From: Pseudoalteromonas luteoviolacea
Lineage (GTDB): Bacteria > Pseudomonadota > Gammaproteobacteria > Enterobacterales > Alteromonadaceae
Length of the DNA: 64,000 nucleotides
Direction: 5' to 3'
Assembly: GCF_018100925.1 (NCBI RefSeq)
Contig: NZ_JAGJEH010000005.1
Location: forward strand, 1 to 64,000
Of this stretch, positions 8,340-16,537 are shown piece by piece; position 1 is the stretch's first letter; every line of letters begins with the position of its first letter. Both the position numbers and the translations under genes were made by a program. The notes under the pieces were generated by a model, which was given only the letters and a program-made list of their open reading frames with translations, had not been told where the DNA came from and did not search any database.

Positions 8340-9329
8340 ATGAATACTGATCCAACACATAATCAAAGCTTTTTTGATTTAAACAACCTGAACTCATTGA
8401 GACAGGATGCGTTAAAAAGCGCGGGTGATGGTGATGCATCAAAACAAGCGCTAAAAAAAGCTGCACAGCAGTTTGAGTCAATTTTTACTCAAATGCTGTT
8501 AACCAGTATGCGTAAAGCCAATGAGGCTTTCGAAGACAAAGATAGCCCTTTCAACTCTAGCAGTGTCAAATTCTATCGTGATATGCACGACCAACAAATG
8601 GCATTGGAATTATCGAATAAAGGTAGTTTAGGTCTCGCTGACTTGATTGTGCAGCAGCTGTCACCAGAAAAAAATGGCTATATGCCTTCATCGGTTGTGC
8701 GCACTGGCGCCGAGCTACAAAGTGATCGCATTGCTAACGGTCAGGCTACGGTTAATCAGCCCGATAAAGATGTGGCAGAAGAAAAAAGCACAGTTAAAGG
8801 TGTGGCAGACACCCCAGCTGATCCTCAGGCTTTTGAAAGCCCAGAAGAGTTTGTCAAAACTCTATGGGGTTATGCTAAGTCTGCAGCAGAAAAAATAGGC
8901 TTAAACCCTGCTGTGATGGTGGCACAAGCGGCGCTGGAAACTGGTTGGGGGAAACATGTTATCTCCAAACAAGATGGAAATAGTAGTTTTAACTTATTCA
9001 ATATTAAGGCGGATAGCCGCTGGACAGGAGACAGTGCCAGTAAAATGACACTCGAATTTGAACAGGGCTTACCTGTTAAAAAACAAGCAAACTTTCGCGC
9101 TTATGATTCGTTAAAAGAGAGTTTTAGCGACTACGTTGACTTTCTACAATCCAATCCTCGCTATGAAGAGGCGCTACAAAAAGCATCTAAACCCGGCGAG
9201 TACCTAGATGCACTGCAACAGGCTGGGTATGCGACTGATCCTAATTATGCGAATAAAATAAAAAATGTATTGGGTGGGTCACATTTTCAATCAGCAGTGT
9301 CCTCATTTGCACGTCAGGGAGTAAACTAA
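8340..9329 (+). CDS. flgJ: Flagellar rod scaffold and peptidoglycan hydrolase FlgJ
   Basis: Bifunctional protein of 329 residues. The N-terminal rod-capping domain (about 30-105) contains AAQQFESIFTQMLLTSMRKA. The C-terminal glucosaminidase/muramidase domain (about 165-325) opens a path for the rod through peptidoglycan. The probable catalytic acid is Glu200 in QAALETGWGKH, and NLFNIKA follows. A charged linker (about 125-165) joins the domains. It is the first gene of the third flg unit, with flgK starting 1 bp after its stop. Confidence 0.96.
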   Translation: MNTDPTHNQSFFDLNNLNSLRQDALKSAGDGDASKQALKKAAQQFESIFTQMLLTSMRKANEAFEDKDSPFNSSSVKFYRDMHDQQMALELSNKGSLGLADLIVQQLSPEKNGYMPSSVVRTGAELQSDRIANGQATVNQPDKDVAEEKSTVKGVADTPADPQAFESPEEFVKTLWGYAKSAAEKIGLNPAVMVAQAALETGWGKHVISKQDGNSSFNLFNIKADSRWTGDSASKMTLEFEQGLPVKKQANFRAYDSLKESFSDYVDFLQSNPRYEEALQKASKPGEYLDALQQAGYATDPNYANKIKNVLGGSHFQSAVSSFARQGVN

Positions 9330-9330
9330 G

Positions 9331-11367
9331 ATGTCTTTTAACTTAATGAATATTGGCACATCTGGCGTAAGAGCAAGTAGTGAACTACTGCAAACGACCA
9401 GTAAAAACATCGCCAATTTAAACACAGTTGGGTACATTCGAGAGCGTACTGAACATGCTACGTTAATTGGTAATCAAGTGGGTCGTGGTGAAACCGTCCG
9501 CTTACTAAATGAATTTGCGCAAAAGCAGTTGTACCGAGATGTATCTAGTCAGTCCTATTATGATCAGTTTGTGACTGAGTCTACGCGTGTTGATACACTA
9601 TTTGGCGAAGACTCAAATAATTTAAACAGCAGCATTAACTCTCTGTTTAATAATTTACAAGAAGCGATGAACCTGCCGTCGTCTACGGTGACGCGTTCAT
9701 TGTTTCTCACCGATGCACAAAATCTCATTGATCAAATGGACCGACTGTCTGGTATTGTTTTTGACCAAAATAATATCGTAAATGAGCAGCTGTCAATTTA
9801 CTCACAAGAGGCCAATAACTTAATTCAAAAAATAAGTGATTTGAATGGTCAGGTAGGTGCGCTTAATGCGAACCCTGATAGTGATAATGCAAACTCAGTG
9901 CTCAATGAGCGTGATCAGGCAATTAAAGATTTGGCAGAGTTAGTTGATATTGAAACCCTTGACGGTTCAAATGGCGAGAAGCTGGTTTTCTTAGGATCAG
10001 GTCAGTCGGTAGTGATGGAAAATGGCAGTTTTAACTTGTTTTCATTAGATGGCGATCCCGATCCAAACAAGAAAGAATTAAAACTTGATGTCACTGATGG
10101 GACGGCAGTTGCGCTGGATGTAGATCAAACCAAATTACAAGGCAAGATTGGCGGGTTACTGGCATTTCGTGACGAAATATTGATCCCTGCACAAAACCAG
10201 TTGGGTCAAATAGCGTTATCTTTAGCAGATGCTTTTAACCAACAAAATAAACTCGGTATGGATTTAGATGGTAACTTAGGCGGAGATATATTTTCAATTC
10301 CGACCACAGCCGGTTACCCCCATAGAAGCAATACCAGCACAACCCAACTCGTTGCGACGCTAGAGCCTGGGCAAGGTAATCAGATCCCGGCAACGGATTT
10401 TAGAGTAACTTATACTGCGGCTACAAATCAGCTTTCTATCGCTGCGATTGATGCGCAAGGCAATACCATTGGCACAGCTACAAACGTGACATATGCAAAC
10501 CCGCTTAATTCTCAGACAGCAGTACCAGCAGGGTCAGAACTATTTGGTTTGCAAATCAATTTTACCGATGTGAACGGTGCAGCTGCCACGCCAACTGATG
10601 GAGATATGTTTGATATAAAATTGAATTCAGCAGCAGCTGGCACCATGACACTGGCAACTGATAGACCAGAGAGTCTAGCGCTTGCGTCTCCAATTCGAAC
10701 TGAGTCTTCAGCCAATAATGTGAGTAACGCAACTATTTCTGTCGGTACAGTGACAAGTACAGATCCAGCAAGTAGTAATTTTGCTGCTACGAGTCCTCCT
10801 ACTTTGACAAATGGCACGATCACGTTGGTGAAAACGGGTAACCCAGATGAATACCAGATCACCGATGCAAGTGGTACAACGACATTTACCGCACCAGCAC
10901 CGAGAGAAAATATCTTGGCTTCGGCTGGTGGTGTGTTTGCGGGGTATGGTTTTGACTTCAATATCGACGGTGAGCCATCAACGGGTGATACTTATACCAT
11001 TGAATTCAACCAAGGCGGTTTCGATGATAACCGTAATGGATTGGTGTTAAGTCAATTACAATCTGGACAATTAGTAAGGCAAAATGTGGTTACTACCGCC
11101 GTTGCGGACAACTTAAAAACATTTAATGAAGCTTACGCCGGGCTAGTTACCGATATTGGGGTAGTCGCCAACCAAGCTAAAACGAATGGCGCAGCGTACG
11201 ATGCGCTTGCAGCTCAGTCTGAGGCGTGGTTTGAATCGGTAGCAGGTGTGAACTTAGACGAAGAGGCGGCAAATCTATTGCGTTTCCAACAATCTTATTC
11301 TGCGTCAGCACAAATTTTAAGTGCTGCCAGAACAGTGTTTGATACACTGCTTAGTGCTGCGAGGTAA
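9331..11367 (+). CDS. flgK: Hook-associated protein 1, FlgK
   Basis: First junction protein between hook and filament, 678 residues, at the long end for FlgK. The N-terminal part holds TTSKNIANLNTVGYIRERTE, the axial signature. The C-terminal part has LDEEAANLLRFQQSYSASAQ and ends in FDTLLSAAR, the D0 helices. The middle (about 330-590) is Thr/Ala/Ser-rich and accounts for the extra length; it would be surface exposed. The flgL gene follows after 2 bp. Confidence 0.96.
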   Translation: MSFNLMNIGTSGVRASSELLQTTSKNIANLNTVGYIRERTEHATLIGNQVGRGETVRLLNEFAQKQLYRDVSSQSYYDQFVTESTRVDTLFGEDSNNLNSSINSLFNNLQEAMNLPSSTVTRSLFLTDAQNLIDQMDRLSGIVFDQNNIVNEQLSIYSQEANNLIQKISDLNGQVGALNANPDSDNANSVLNERDQAIKDLAELVDIETLDGSNGEKLVFLGSGQSVVMENGSFNLFSLDGDPDPNKKELKLDVTDGTAVALDVDQTKLQGKIGGLLAFRDEILIPAQNQLGQIALSLADAFNQQNKLGMDLDGNLGGDIFSIPTTAGYPHRSNTSTTQLVATLEPGQGNQIPATDFRVTYTAATNQLSIAAIDAQGNTIGTATNVTYANPLNSQTAVPAGSELFGLQINFTDVNGAAATPTDGDMFDIKLNSAAAGTMTLATDRPESLALASPIRTESSANNVSNATISVGTVTSTDPASSNFAATSPPTLTNGTITLVKTGNPDEYQITDASGTTTFTAPAPRENILASAGGVFAGYGFDFNIDGEPSTGDTYTIEFNQGGFDDNRNGLVLSQLQSGQLVRQNVVTTAVADNLKTFNEAYAGLVTDIGVVANQAKTNGAAYDALAAQSEAWFESVAGVNLDEEAANLLRFQQSYSASAQILSAARTVFDTLLSAAR

Positions 11368-11369
11368 TT

Positions 11370-12614
11370 ATGCGTTTATCTCATAACATGATTTTCAAAA
11401 GTAACTTGAATTCTATCTTGAACAGTCAGCAAGAAGTGAATAATTCGATGAAGCAAGTTAATACACAAAAACGTGTATTAACTGCGTCGGATGATCCTTC
11501 TGCAATGGCGAGATCATTACTTTACTCCGACAAGATCCAGACCAACGAACAGTACACAAAGAACTTAACGATGTTAAAAAGCCGTCTTGATACACAAGAA
11601 GGTGTGCTTGATAACATTAAAGATTCTTTGACTCGTTCGATTGAGCTTACTGTTAACGCTGGTAATGGTTCATTGACCGCGCCTGATAAGGCGGCACTCT
11701 CTGAAGAGCTGGAGTCAATTCAAACTGCTGTTCTAGAGTTAATGAACTCCAAAACGGAAGATGGTCGTTATATCTTTTCGGGTTATCAAGATAACACTCG
11801 AACTTATGAATTTGACAGCAACAATAATCGATATGCTTATCGAGGCGATCAGGGTCAGCATAAAATTAAAGTGGCCGAAGGTGTTGAGATTAAGTCTAGT
11901 GACAACGGGTATGATGTTTTTGAAAGTGTAGAGCAGCGCCTGAATGTCACAACCAACACGGCTACACCTTCTGGTGGTATTGTCAGTGCAGATGTATACG
12001 TTACACAACAAGGCCCTTTCGATCTGTTCCACAAAGCCAATTACAATCCAGACCCAACGGCGCCAGCGACGAGAAACGAATTTCAATTAGAGCTCAATGG
12101 CACAACCGCTCCCCCAAGCTACCGACTAATGCAAGGTGCAACGGTATTTGAGACCGGTACTTATACTGAGAACAATATTAAAGTGGCGGGTATGGAGTTT
12201 AGTTTTACCGGGACTGCGGGGGCTGCCGATACGATCACCTTCGAACTGGGCACGCCCGAGAAAGACAATGTATTAAATACCTTGGAAAGCCTCATAACCG
12301 CAGTGCAAGACCCCAACCTTTCCGACAAAGATTATCGCCAAGTATTGGCGGACTCAATGATAGGGTTGGAAAATGCAAAAAATCGAGTTTCTCAGATCCA
12401 ATCGGGGTTAGGTGGCAGAATGAATACCGCCACACGGATCACCGATGCAAACACGGATTTGGATATTAACAATAAAATTGCGCGTGCAGATTTGATTGAG
12501 TTAGATATGGCTGAGGCCATTACTGAATTAACTAAACACGAAACGCAACTTCAGGCTTCCCAGGCGACTTACGGCAGATTATCCAATTTGTCTTTGCTCG
12601 ATTACATTCGATAA
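11370..12614 (+). CDS. flgL: Hook-associated protein 3, FlgL
   Basis: Second junction protein, 414 residues. The N-terminal region (SQQEVNNSMKQVNTQKRVLT, then ASDDPSAMARSL) is the flagellin-type D0/D1 motif specific to FlgL. The C-terminal region (AEAITELTKHETQLQASQAT, then LSLLDYIR) is typical. It ends the flgJKL unit, followed by an intrinsic terminator before the flagellin genes. Confidence 0.96.
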   Translation: MRLSHNMIFKSNLNSILNSQQEVNNSMKQVNTQKRVLTASDDPSAMARSLLYSDKIQTNEQYTKNLTMLKSRLDTQEGVLDNIKDSLTRSIELTVNAGNGSLTAPDKAALSEELESIQTAVLELMNSKTEDGRYIFSGYQDNTRTYEFDSNNNRYAYRGDQGQHKIKVAEGVEIKSSDNGYDVFESVEQRLNVTTNTATPSGGIVSADVYVTQQGPFDLFHKANYNPDPTAPATRNEFQLELNGTTAPPSYRLMQGATVFETGTYTENNIKVAGMEFSFTGTAGAADTITFELGTPEKDNVLNTLESLITAVQDPNLSDKDYRQVLADSMIGLENAKNRVSQIQSGLGGRMNTATRITDANTDLDINNKIARADLIELDMAEAITELTKHETQLQASQATYGRLSNLSLLDYIR

Positions 12615-12621
12615 ACTATTT

Positions 12622-12650
12622 AGCCGTCATCGATTTGACGGCTTTTTATT
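12622..12650 (+). terminator. Terminator after flgL
   Basis: AGCCGTCA at 12622-12629 pairs with TGACGGCT at 12636-12643 over a 6-nt loop, followed by TTTTATTATT. It ends the flgJKL unit. Confidence 0.85.
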
Positions 12651-12828
12651 ATTAAACCCGCCAAATATTAAAGTTTACTTGTTAACCCCCTGACCCACAT
12701 ATAAAAACATTGCCTTATCTCGGTTATTTGTCAAAGCGGAAAGTCCTTTCCTTCTATTATTAGAAGGCTGTAAATTACATTTTTAGTCTTTTAAATACAG
12801 TGGTTTATAAAAAAAATTAAAAAAATTC

Positions 12829-12855
12829 TAAAGGAAACTTTTTGCCGTCCGATAA
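12829..12855 (+). promoter_or_regulatory. Sigma-28 (FliA) promoter of flagellin 1
   Basis: TAAA at 12829-12832 and TCCGATAA at 12848-12855 are separated by 15 bases, matching the TAAA-N15-GCCGATAA sigma-28 consensus with one mismatch in the -10. The expected leader is about 87 nt and contains a 7-bp hairpin, ATAACTC/GAGTTAT (12883-12907). No sigma-54 element is present in this gap. Confidence 0.8.
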
Positions 12856-12949
12856 CTTAATTAACCAAGCCGGACAGTTTAAATAACTCGAAGGCCAAGA
12901 GAGTTATAAGTTTGAGAGTAAGTACTCAGTTTACAGTGGGAGAATTACC

Positions 12950-13909
12950 ATGGCACTTTATGTAAATACTAACGTAAGTTCATTGAATGCTCAAAGACAG
13001 TTAAGCAATTCAGGCAATTCCTTAGACGTTTCATTCAAACGTTTATCATCAGGCTTCCGTATCAACAGTGCAGCAGATGATGCGGCAGGTCTACAAATTT
13101 CAGACCGTCTAACTTCACAAATTAACGGTTTAAACCAAGGTAACCGTAACGCGAATGACGGTATCTCTTTAGCGCAGACAGCTGAAGGGGCAATGGATGA
13201 AGTAACCTCAATGTTCCAACGTATTCGTACATTGGCACAACAAGCTTCAAACGGCTCAAACACAGATGAAGACCGTTTAGCAATACAAGAGGAAATCCGT
13301 TCTCTATCTTCAGAAGTTAACCGGGTTGCGGCAGATACGACCTTCGGTGGTCAAAACCTTCTAGATGGTACATATGAAGCAAGCTTCCAAGTGGGTGCAG
13401 ATGCAGTACAAACCATCGGCTTTAGTATGAAAAATGTTGCCGGTACGGCAAACGATATCTCAGCAAATGGTGGTTTCACATTATCTGGTATCGCTGGTAT
13501 TGCAAGTTCAATTGGGAGTAGTAACTTATCAGGCCTGTCAAGCGGTGTAAGTGCTATCTCAAATGCATCGAACAGTTACACGTTTAGTGATACGTTCCAA
13601 GCGGGTTCGATCAGTGTATCGTCACAGGCAAATGCACAGGCTGTACTGGCAGGTATGGATTCATTGATTGCCGTAGTTGATAAAAAGCGTGCGGAGCTTG
13701 GTGCGGTTCAAAACCGTTTCCAATCTACAATCCGTAACCAATCGAACATTGCTGAAAACCTATCAGCTGCGAAATCTCGTATCAAAGATACTGATTTTGC
13801 TACAGAAACTGCATCACTAACTAAGATGCAGATTCTACAACAGGCGAGCCAAACGATTCTAAGTCAGGCGAACCAACGTCCACAAGCAGCATTAAGTCTT
13901 CTAGGTTAA
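12950..13909 (+). CDS. fliC: Flagellin 1 (filament subunit)
   Basis: Filament protein of 319 residues. The N-terminal D0/D1 region begins MALYVNTNVSSLNAQRQL and includes RLSSGFRINSAADDAAGLQI. The C-terminal D1/D0 region ends NQRPQAALSLLG. The central domain is short and Ser/Ala/Gly-rich (about 165-220), the likely surface-exposed target of Maf glycosylation. The start has a GTGGGAGAATTACC site. It is very close in sequence to flagellin 3, including the YTFSDTFQAGSISVSSQANA block, so a duplication is likely. Confidence 0.95.
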   Translation: MALYVNTNVSSLNAQRQLSNSGNSLDVSFKRLSSGFRINSAADDAAGLQISDRLTSQINGLNQGNRNANDGISLAQTAEGAMDEVTSMFQRIRTLAQQASNGSNTDEDRLAIQEEIRSLSSEVNRVAADTTFGGQNLLDGTYEASFQVGADAVQTIGFSMKNVAGTANDISANGGFTLSGIAGIASSIGSSNLSGLSSGVSAISNASNSYTFSDTFQAGSISVSSQANAQAVLAGMDSLIAVVDKKRAELGAVQNRFQSTIRNQSNIAENLSAAKSRIKDTDFATETASLTKMQILQQASQTILSQANQRPQAALSLLG

Positions 13910-13942
13910 TAAAGTAGAGGCTATGTAAAGCGGAGGATGAAA

Positions 13943-14038
13943 ATGGTGTCTGTGCTTGATGGGGTATTAACACAGACACCGGAATTGGATGGTAAAGCGG
14001 AGGAGCTTATAATCCAAATCAGTTCATGTATTCAATGA
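13943..14038 (+). CDS. Possible small protein between flagellins 1 and 2
   Basis: A 31-codon frame beginning MVSVLDGVLTQTPELDGKAE and ending CIQ. It has an unusually good ribosome binding site (GCGGAGGATGAAA before the ATG). It starts 34 bp after the flagellin 1 stop, so it could be translated from the same sigma-28 transcript. Its first codons form a perfect 10-bp inverted repeat with codons 10-13. I recognise no family. The frame may be accidental; the binding site and position are the only support. Confidence 0.3.
   Translation: MVSVLDGVLTQTPELDGKAEELIIQISSCIQ
13945..13980 (+). other. Perfect inverted repeat without T run
   Basis: GGTGTCTGTG at 13945-13954 and CACAGACACC at 13971-13980 form a 10-bp stem with a 16-nt loop. 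No T run follows, so it is not an ordinary terminator. It may stabilise the flagellin 1 mRNA 3' end or gate the ribosome binding site that lies just before it. Confidence 0.6.
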
Positions 14039-14107
14039 ACACATTAATGTTAGCACTTTCCGTGCCAATATTTAGAATAAAATATTGACACTCACTCTCA
14101 AACTTTT

Positions 14108-14136
14108 AAAAAAGGAGGCATTAGCCTCCTTTTTTT
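14108..14136 (+). terminator. Terminator between flagellins 1 and 2
   Basis: AAAAAAGGAGGC at 14108-14119 and GCCTCCTTTTTTT from 14124 form a strong GC-rich stem with an ATTA loop and a long T run. It ends transcription from flagellin 1. Confidence 0.92.
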
Positions 14137-14216
14137 ACGAAGAAAATAAATAAAGCAAATAAAAATCAAGCCTTTAAGTCTGTCTTTTCAATATTGTCAA
14201 AAATTATTTTTGTTAG

Positions 14217-14233
14217 TTGGCATGCAGCTTGCT
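14217..14233 (+). promoter_or_regulatory. Sigma-54 promoter of flagellin 2
   Basis: TTGGCATGCAGCTTGCT has a very good -24 box (TTGGCA), GG-N10-GC spacing and TTGCT at -12. Transcription would begin near 14244, leaving a leader of about 126 nt. This flagellin is therefore probably under FlrC, unlike its neighbours. Confidence 0.85.
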
Positions 14234-14331
14234 TTTACTTATTCAAACTTTGAATAGTTGTACAAGTGGCAGTTTATTGCCCCATCGTTAAAAACTTTAT
14301 CGATTCGGATTGCCTTCTTGTACTCATATAT

Positions 14332-14349
14332 TGCTCTTGAATAAGAGCA
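14332..14349 (+). other. Leader hairpin before flagellin 2
   Basis: TGCTCTT and AAGAGCA pair over a GAAT loop, 20 nt upstream of the ATG. The ribosome binding region (AGAGAGAG) lies just downstream. The stem may affect translation or mRNA stability. Confidence 0.5.
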
Positions 14350-14369
14350 TTGAATAGAGAGAGTGAACC

Positions 14370-15332
14370 ATGGCTTTATTTGTAAATACTAACGTCAGCT
14401 CGCTGAATGCACAAAGACAGTTGCAGCAGTCGGGCGTAGAACTAGATACATCTTTTAAGAGATTATCTTCAGGTCTTCGTATCAATAGTGCTGCAGACGA
14501 TGCAGCAGGTCTGCAAATCTCAGACCGTTTGCAATCGCAAATACTGGGTCTAAACCAAGGTAACCGAAATGCAAATGACGGGATTTCACTGGCCCAAACA
14601 GCTGAAGGTGCGATGGACGAAATTACCAGTATGTTTCAACGTATTCGTACTTTGTCACAGCAAGCGGCTAACGGCTCGAATACTGATGAAGACCGTTTGG
14701 CAGTTCAAGAGGAAATTAGACAACTAGCGGCAGAAGTAAACCGTGTTGCCACGGATACGACGTTTGGTGGTCAAAACTTACTCGATGGCTCCTACTCTGC
14801 TAATTTCCAAGTCGGTGCTGATGCGGTACAGACAATTGGCTTTAGTATGCAGTATGTTGGTGCCACAGCAAACTCAATGGCAGCCAATGGCGGATTTACT
14901 ATGTCTGGTATTGCCGGTATTGCGAGTGCGGTAGGTAACAGCAACCTTTCTGGTCTATCAGGTGGTGTCAGTGCGATTTCAGGCGCTTCTAACTCATTTA
15001 CTTTTAGTAATGTATATCAAGCGGACTCTATCAGCGTTTCTTCGCAAGCGAATGCACAGGCTGTTATGGCTGGTATGGATGCTATGATTGCAGTTGTGGA
15101 CAAAAAGCGTTCAGAGTTAGGTGCGGTTCAAAACCGATTCCAATCGACTATCCGTAACCAATCGAATATCTCTGAAAACCTAGCAGCTGCAAAATCGCGT
15201 ATTAGAGATGCTGACTTTGCCCATGAAACAGCTATGCTTACTAAAAATCAGATTTTACAACAAGCTAGCCAAACAATCTTGGGTCAGGCGAATCAGAGAC
15301 CACAAGCTGCATTGAGCTTATTACAAGGGTAA
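14370..15332 (+). CDS. fliC: Flagellin 2 (filament subunit, sigma-54 class)
   Basis: Filament protein of 320 residues. It begins MALFVNTNVSSLNAQRQLQQ and carries RLSSGLRINSAADDAAGLQI; it ends NQRPQAALSLLQG. It differs from flagellins 1 and 3 at several D0/D1 positions (QQSGVELDTSFK; DADFAHETAMLTKNQ near the C-terminus) and keeps a short Ser-rich centre. It is the only one of the three with a sigma-54 promoter. By analogy with Vibrio cholerae flaA, which is sigma-54 dependent and the essential flagellin, it may be the core subunit; that is inference. Confidence 0.95.
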   Translation: MALFVNTNVSSLNAQRQLQQSGVELDTSFKRLSSGLRINSAADDAAGLQISDRLQSQILGLNQGNRNANDGISLAQTAEGAMDEITSMFQRIRTLSQQAANGSNTDEDRLAVQEEIRQLAAEVNRVATDTTFGGQNLLDGSYSANFQVGADAVQTIGFSMQYVGATANSMAANGGFTMSGIAGIASAVGNSNLSGLSGGVSAISGASNSFTFSNVYQADSISVSSQANAQAVMAGMDAMIAVVDKKRSELGAVQNRFQSTIRNQSNISENLAAAKSRIRDADFAHETAMLTKNQILQQASQTILGQANQRPQAALSLLQG

Positions 15333-15366
15333 TTAAATTATTTTTAAAATTATTTGCAAATAAAGC

Positions 15367-15393
15367 TAAAGCTTTCGCTTTATCAGTCGATAG
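15367..15393 (+). promoter_or_regulatory. Sigma-28-like promoter of flagellin 3
   Basis: TAAA at 15367-15370 and GTCGATAG at 15386-15393 with 15 bases between. The -10 matches six of eight consensus positions (GCCGATAA). It lies 34 bp after the flagellin 2 stop; no clear terminator separates the two genes, so read-through is also possible. Confidence 0.6.
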
Positions 15394-15430
15394 CGGAGTT
15401 AGAGAACTATAACTTTAGGACTCTGACAAT

Positions 15431-15464
15431 CGCTAAAACAGGGTAGGGGTATCCCGTTTTAGCG
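15431..15464 (+). other. Long hairpin in flagellin 3 leader
   Basis: CGCTAAAAC(A)GGG at 15431-15443 pairs with CCCGTTTTAGCG at 15453-15464, a 12-bp stem with one bulged A and a 9-nt loop. It ends 13 nt before the GCGGAGG ribosome binding site. With no T run it is not a typical terminator. It could act in translation control or protect the mRNA 5' end. Confidence 0.65.
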
Positions 15465-15491
15465 ACCAAAATTGATAAAGCGGAGGCTATT

Positions 15492-16451
15492 ATGGCTTTA
15501 TACGTAAACACCAATGTGAGTTCTTTGAATGCCCAAAGGCAATTAAACAACTCGTCAAATTCTTTGGATGTTTCATTCCAAAGGTTGTCATCAGGTACTC
15601 GTATTAACAGTGCGAAAGATGACGCGGCAGGTTTGCAGATTTCAAACCGATTAACAGGCCAGATAAACGGTCTTAATCAAGGTATTCGAAATGCAAACGA
15701 TGGTATTTCATTGGCGCAAACTGCTGAAGGTGCGTTAGATGAAACGACGCAAATGTTCCAACGTATTAGAACACTTGCACAACAAGCTTCAAACGGTTCA
15801 AATACTGATGAAGATAGATTGGCGATCCAAGAGGAAATCCGCTCTCTATCAGCTGAGGTTAACCGGGTTGCGGCAGATACTACTTTTGGTGGGCAAAATC
15901 TGTTAGACGGTACTTATGACGCTAACTTTCAGGTTGGTGCCGATGCGGTTCAGACCATCACATTTAGTATGAAAAACGTATCAAGTACTGCAAATGACGT
16001 ATCTGTAAACGGTGGTTTCACCTTGTCAGGTATTGCAGGCATTGCTAGTGCTGTAGGTAGTAGTAACTTATCAGGGTTGGCGTCTGGTGTGAGCTCGATT
16101 TCTGGAGCGTCAAATAGTTACACATTTAGTGATACGTTCCAAGCAGGCTCTATCAGTGTATCTTCTCAAGCAAATGCACAAGCAGTACTTGCGGGTATGG
16201 ACTCTCTTATCGCTGTAGTAGATAAAAAGCGTGCGGAGTTAGGTGCGGTTCAAAACCGATTCCAATCAACCATTCGTAACCAGTCTAACGTATCTGAAAA
16301 CTTATCAGCTGCACGTTCACGTATCAAAGACACAGACTTTGCTACCGAAACAGCTAGCTTAACTAAGATGCAGATACTGCAGCAGGCAAGTAGTTCAATT
16401 CTAAGTCAGGCTAACCAAAGACCTCAGGTCGCACTCTCTCTACTTGGTTAA
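15492..16451 (+). CDS. fliC: Flagellin 3 (filament subunit)
   Basis: Filament protein of 319 residues, same length as flagellin 1 and near-identical in its C-terminal half. It begins MALYVNTNVSSLNAQRQLNN and has RLSSGTRINSAKDDAAGLQI, with Lys replacing the Ala of the other two. It ends NQRPQVALSLLG. The ribosome binding site is AAGCGGAGGCTATT before the ATG at 15492. The Ser-rich centre (about 165-220) is the expected glycosylation area. Confidence 0.95.
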   Translation: MALYVNTNVSSLNAQRQLNNSSNSLDVSFQRLSSGTRINSAKDDAAGLQISNRLTGQINGLNQGIRNANDGISLAQTAEGALDETTQMFQRIRTLAQQASNGSNTDEDRLAIQEEIRSLSAEVNRVAADTTFGGQNLLDGTYDANFQVGADAVQTITFSMKNVSSTANDVSVNGGFTLSGIAGIASAVGSSNLSGLASGVSSISGASNSYTFSDTFQAGSISVSSQANAQAVLAGMDSLIAVVDKKRAELGAVQNRFQSTIRNQSNVSENLSAARSRIKDTDFATETASLTKMQILQQASSSILSQANQRPQVALSLLG

Positions 16452-16453
16452 TT

Positions 16454-16470
16454 TTGGCGCTATGGTTGCG
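16454..16470 (+). promoter_or_regulatory. Sigma-54 promoter of flaG-fliD-fliS
   Basis: TTGGCGCTATGGTTGCG, starting 3 bp after the flagellin 3 stop, has GG-N10-GC spacing and TTGC at -12. The start site would be near 16481, about 57 nt before flaG. Confidence 0.72.
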
Positions 16471-16500
16471 TCAAGTTTGGGACTCAATACAAACTTGACG
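16469..16500 (+). other. Hairpin downstream of flagellin 3
   Basis: CGTCAAGTTTG at 16469-16479 and CAAACTTGACG at 16490-16500 form a perfect 11-bp stem with a 10-nt loop. No T run follows. It overlaps the -12 box of the flaG promoter and would form only in read-through RNA from flagellin 3, perhaps as a 3' stabiliser or weak terminator. Confidence 0.65.
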
Positions 16501-16537
16501 TATACTATATATTAGGCTTGTTACTTGGAGGTGTATT

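Noticed and set aside
10512..10961. A 149-codon open frame antisense to flgK
   Set aside because: It lies within flgK, has no ribosome binding site, and its Val/Ala-rich sequence mirrors the Thr/Ala-rich middle of flgK.
14288..14315. Possible sigma-28 promoter before flagellin 2 (TAAAAACTTT...GATTGCC)
   Set aside because: The -10 does not match GCCGATAA, and a clear sigma-54 element lies upstream.
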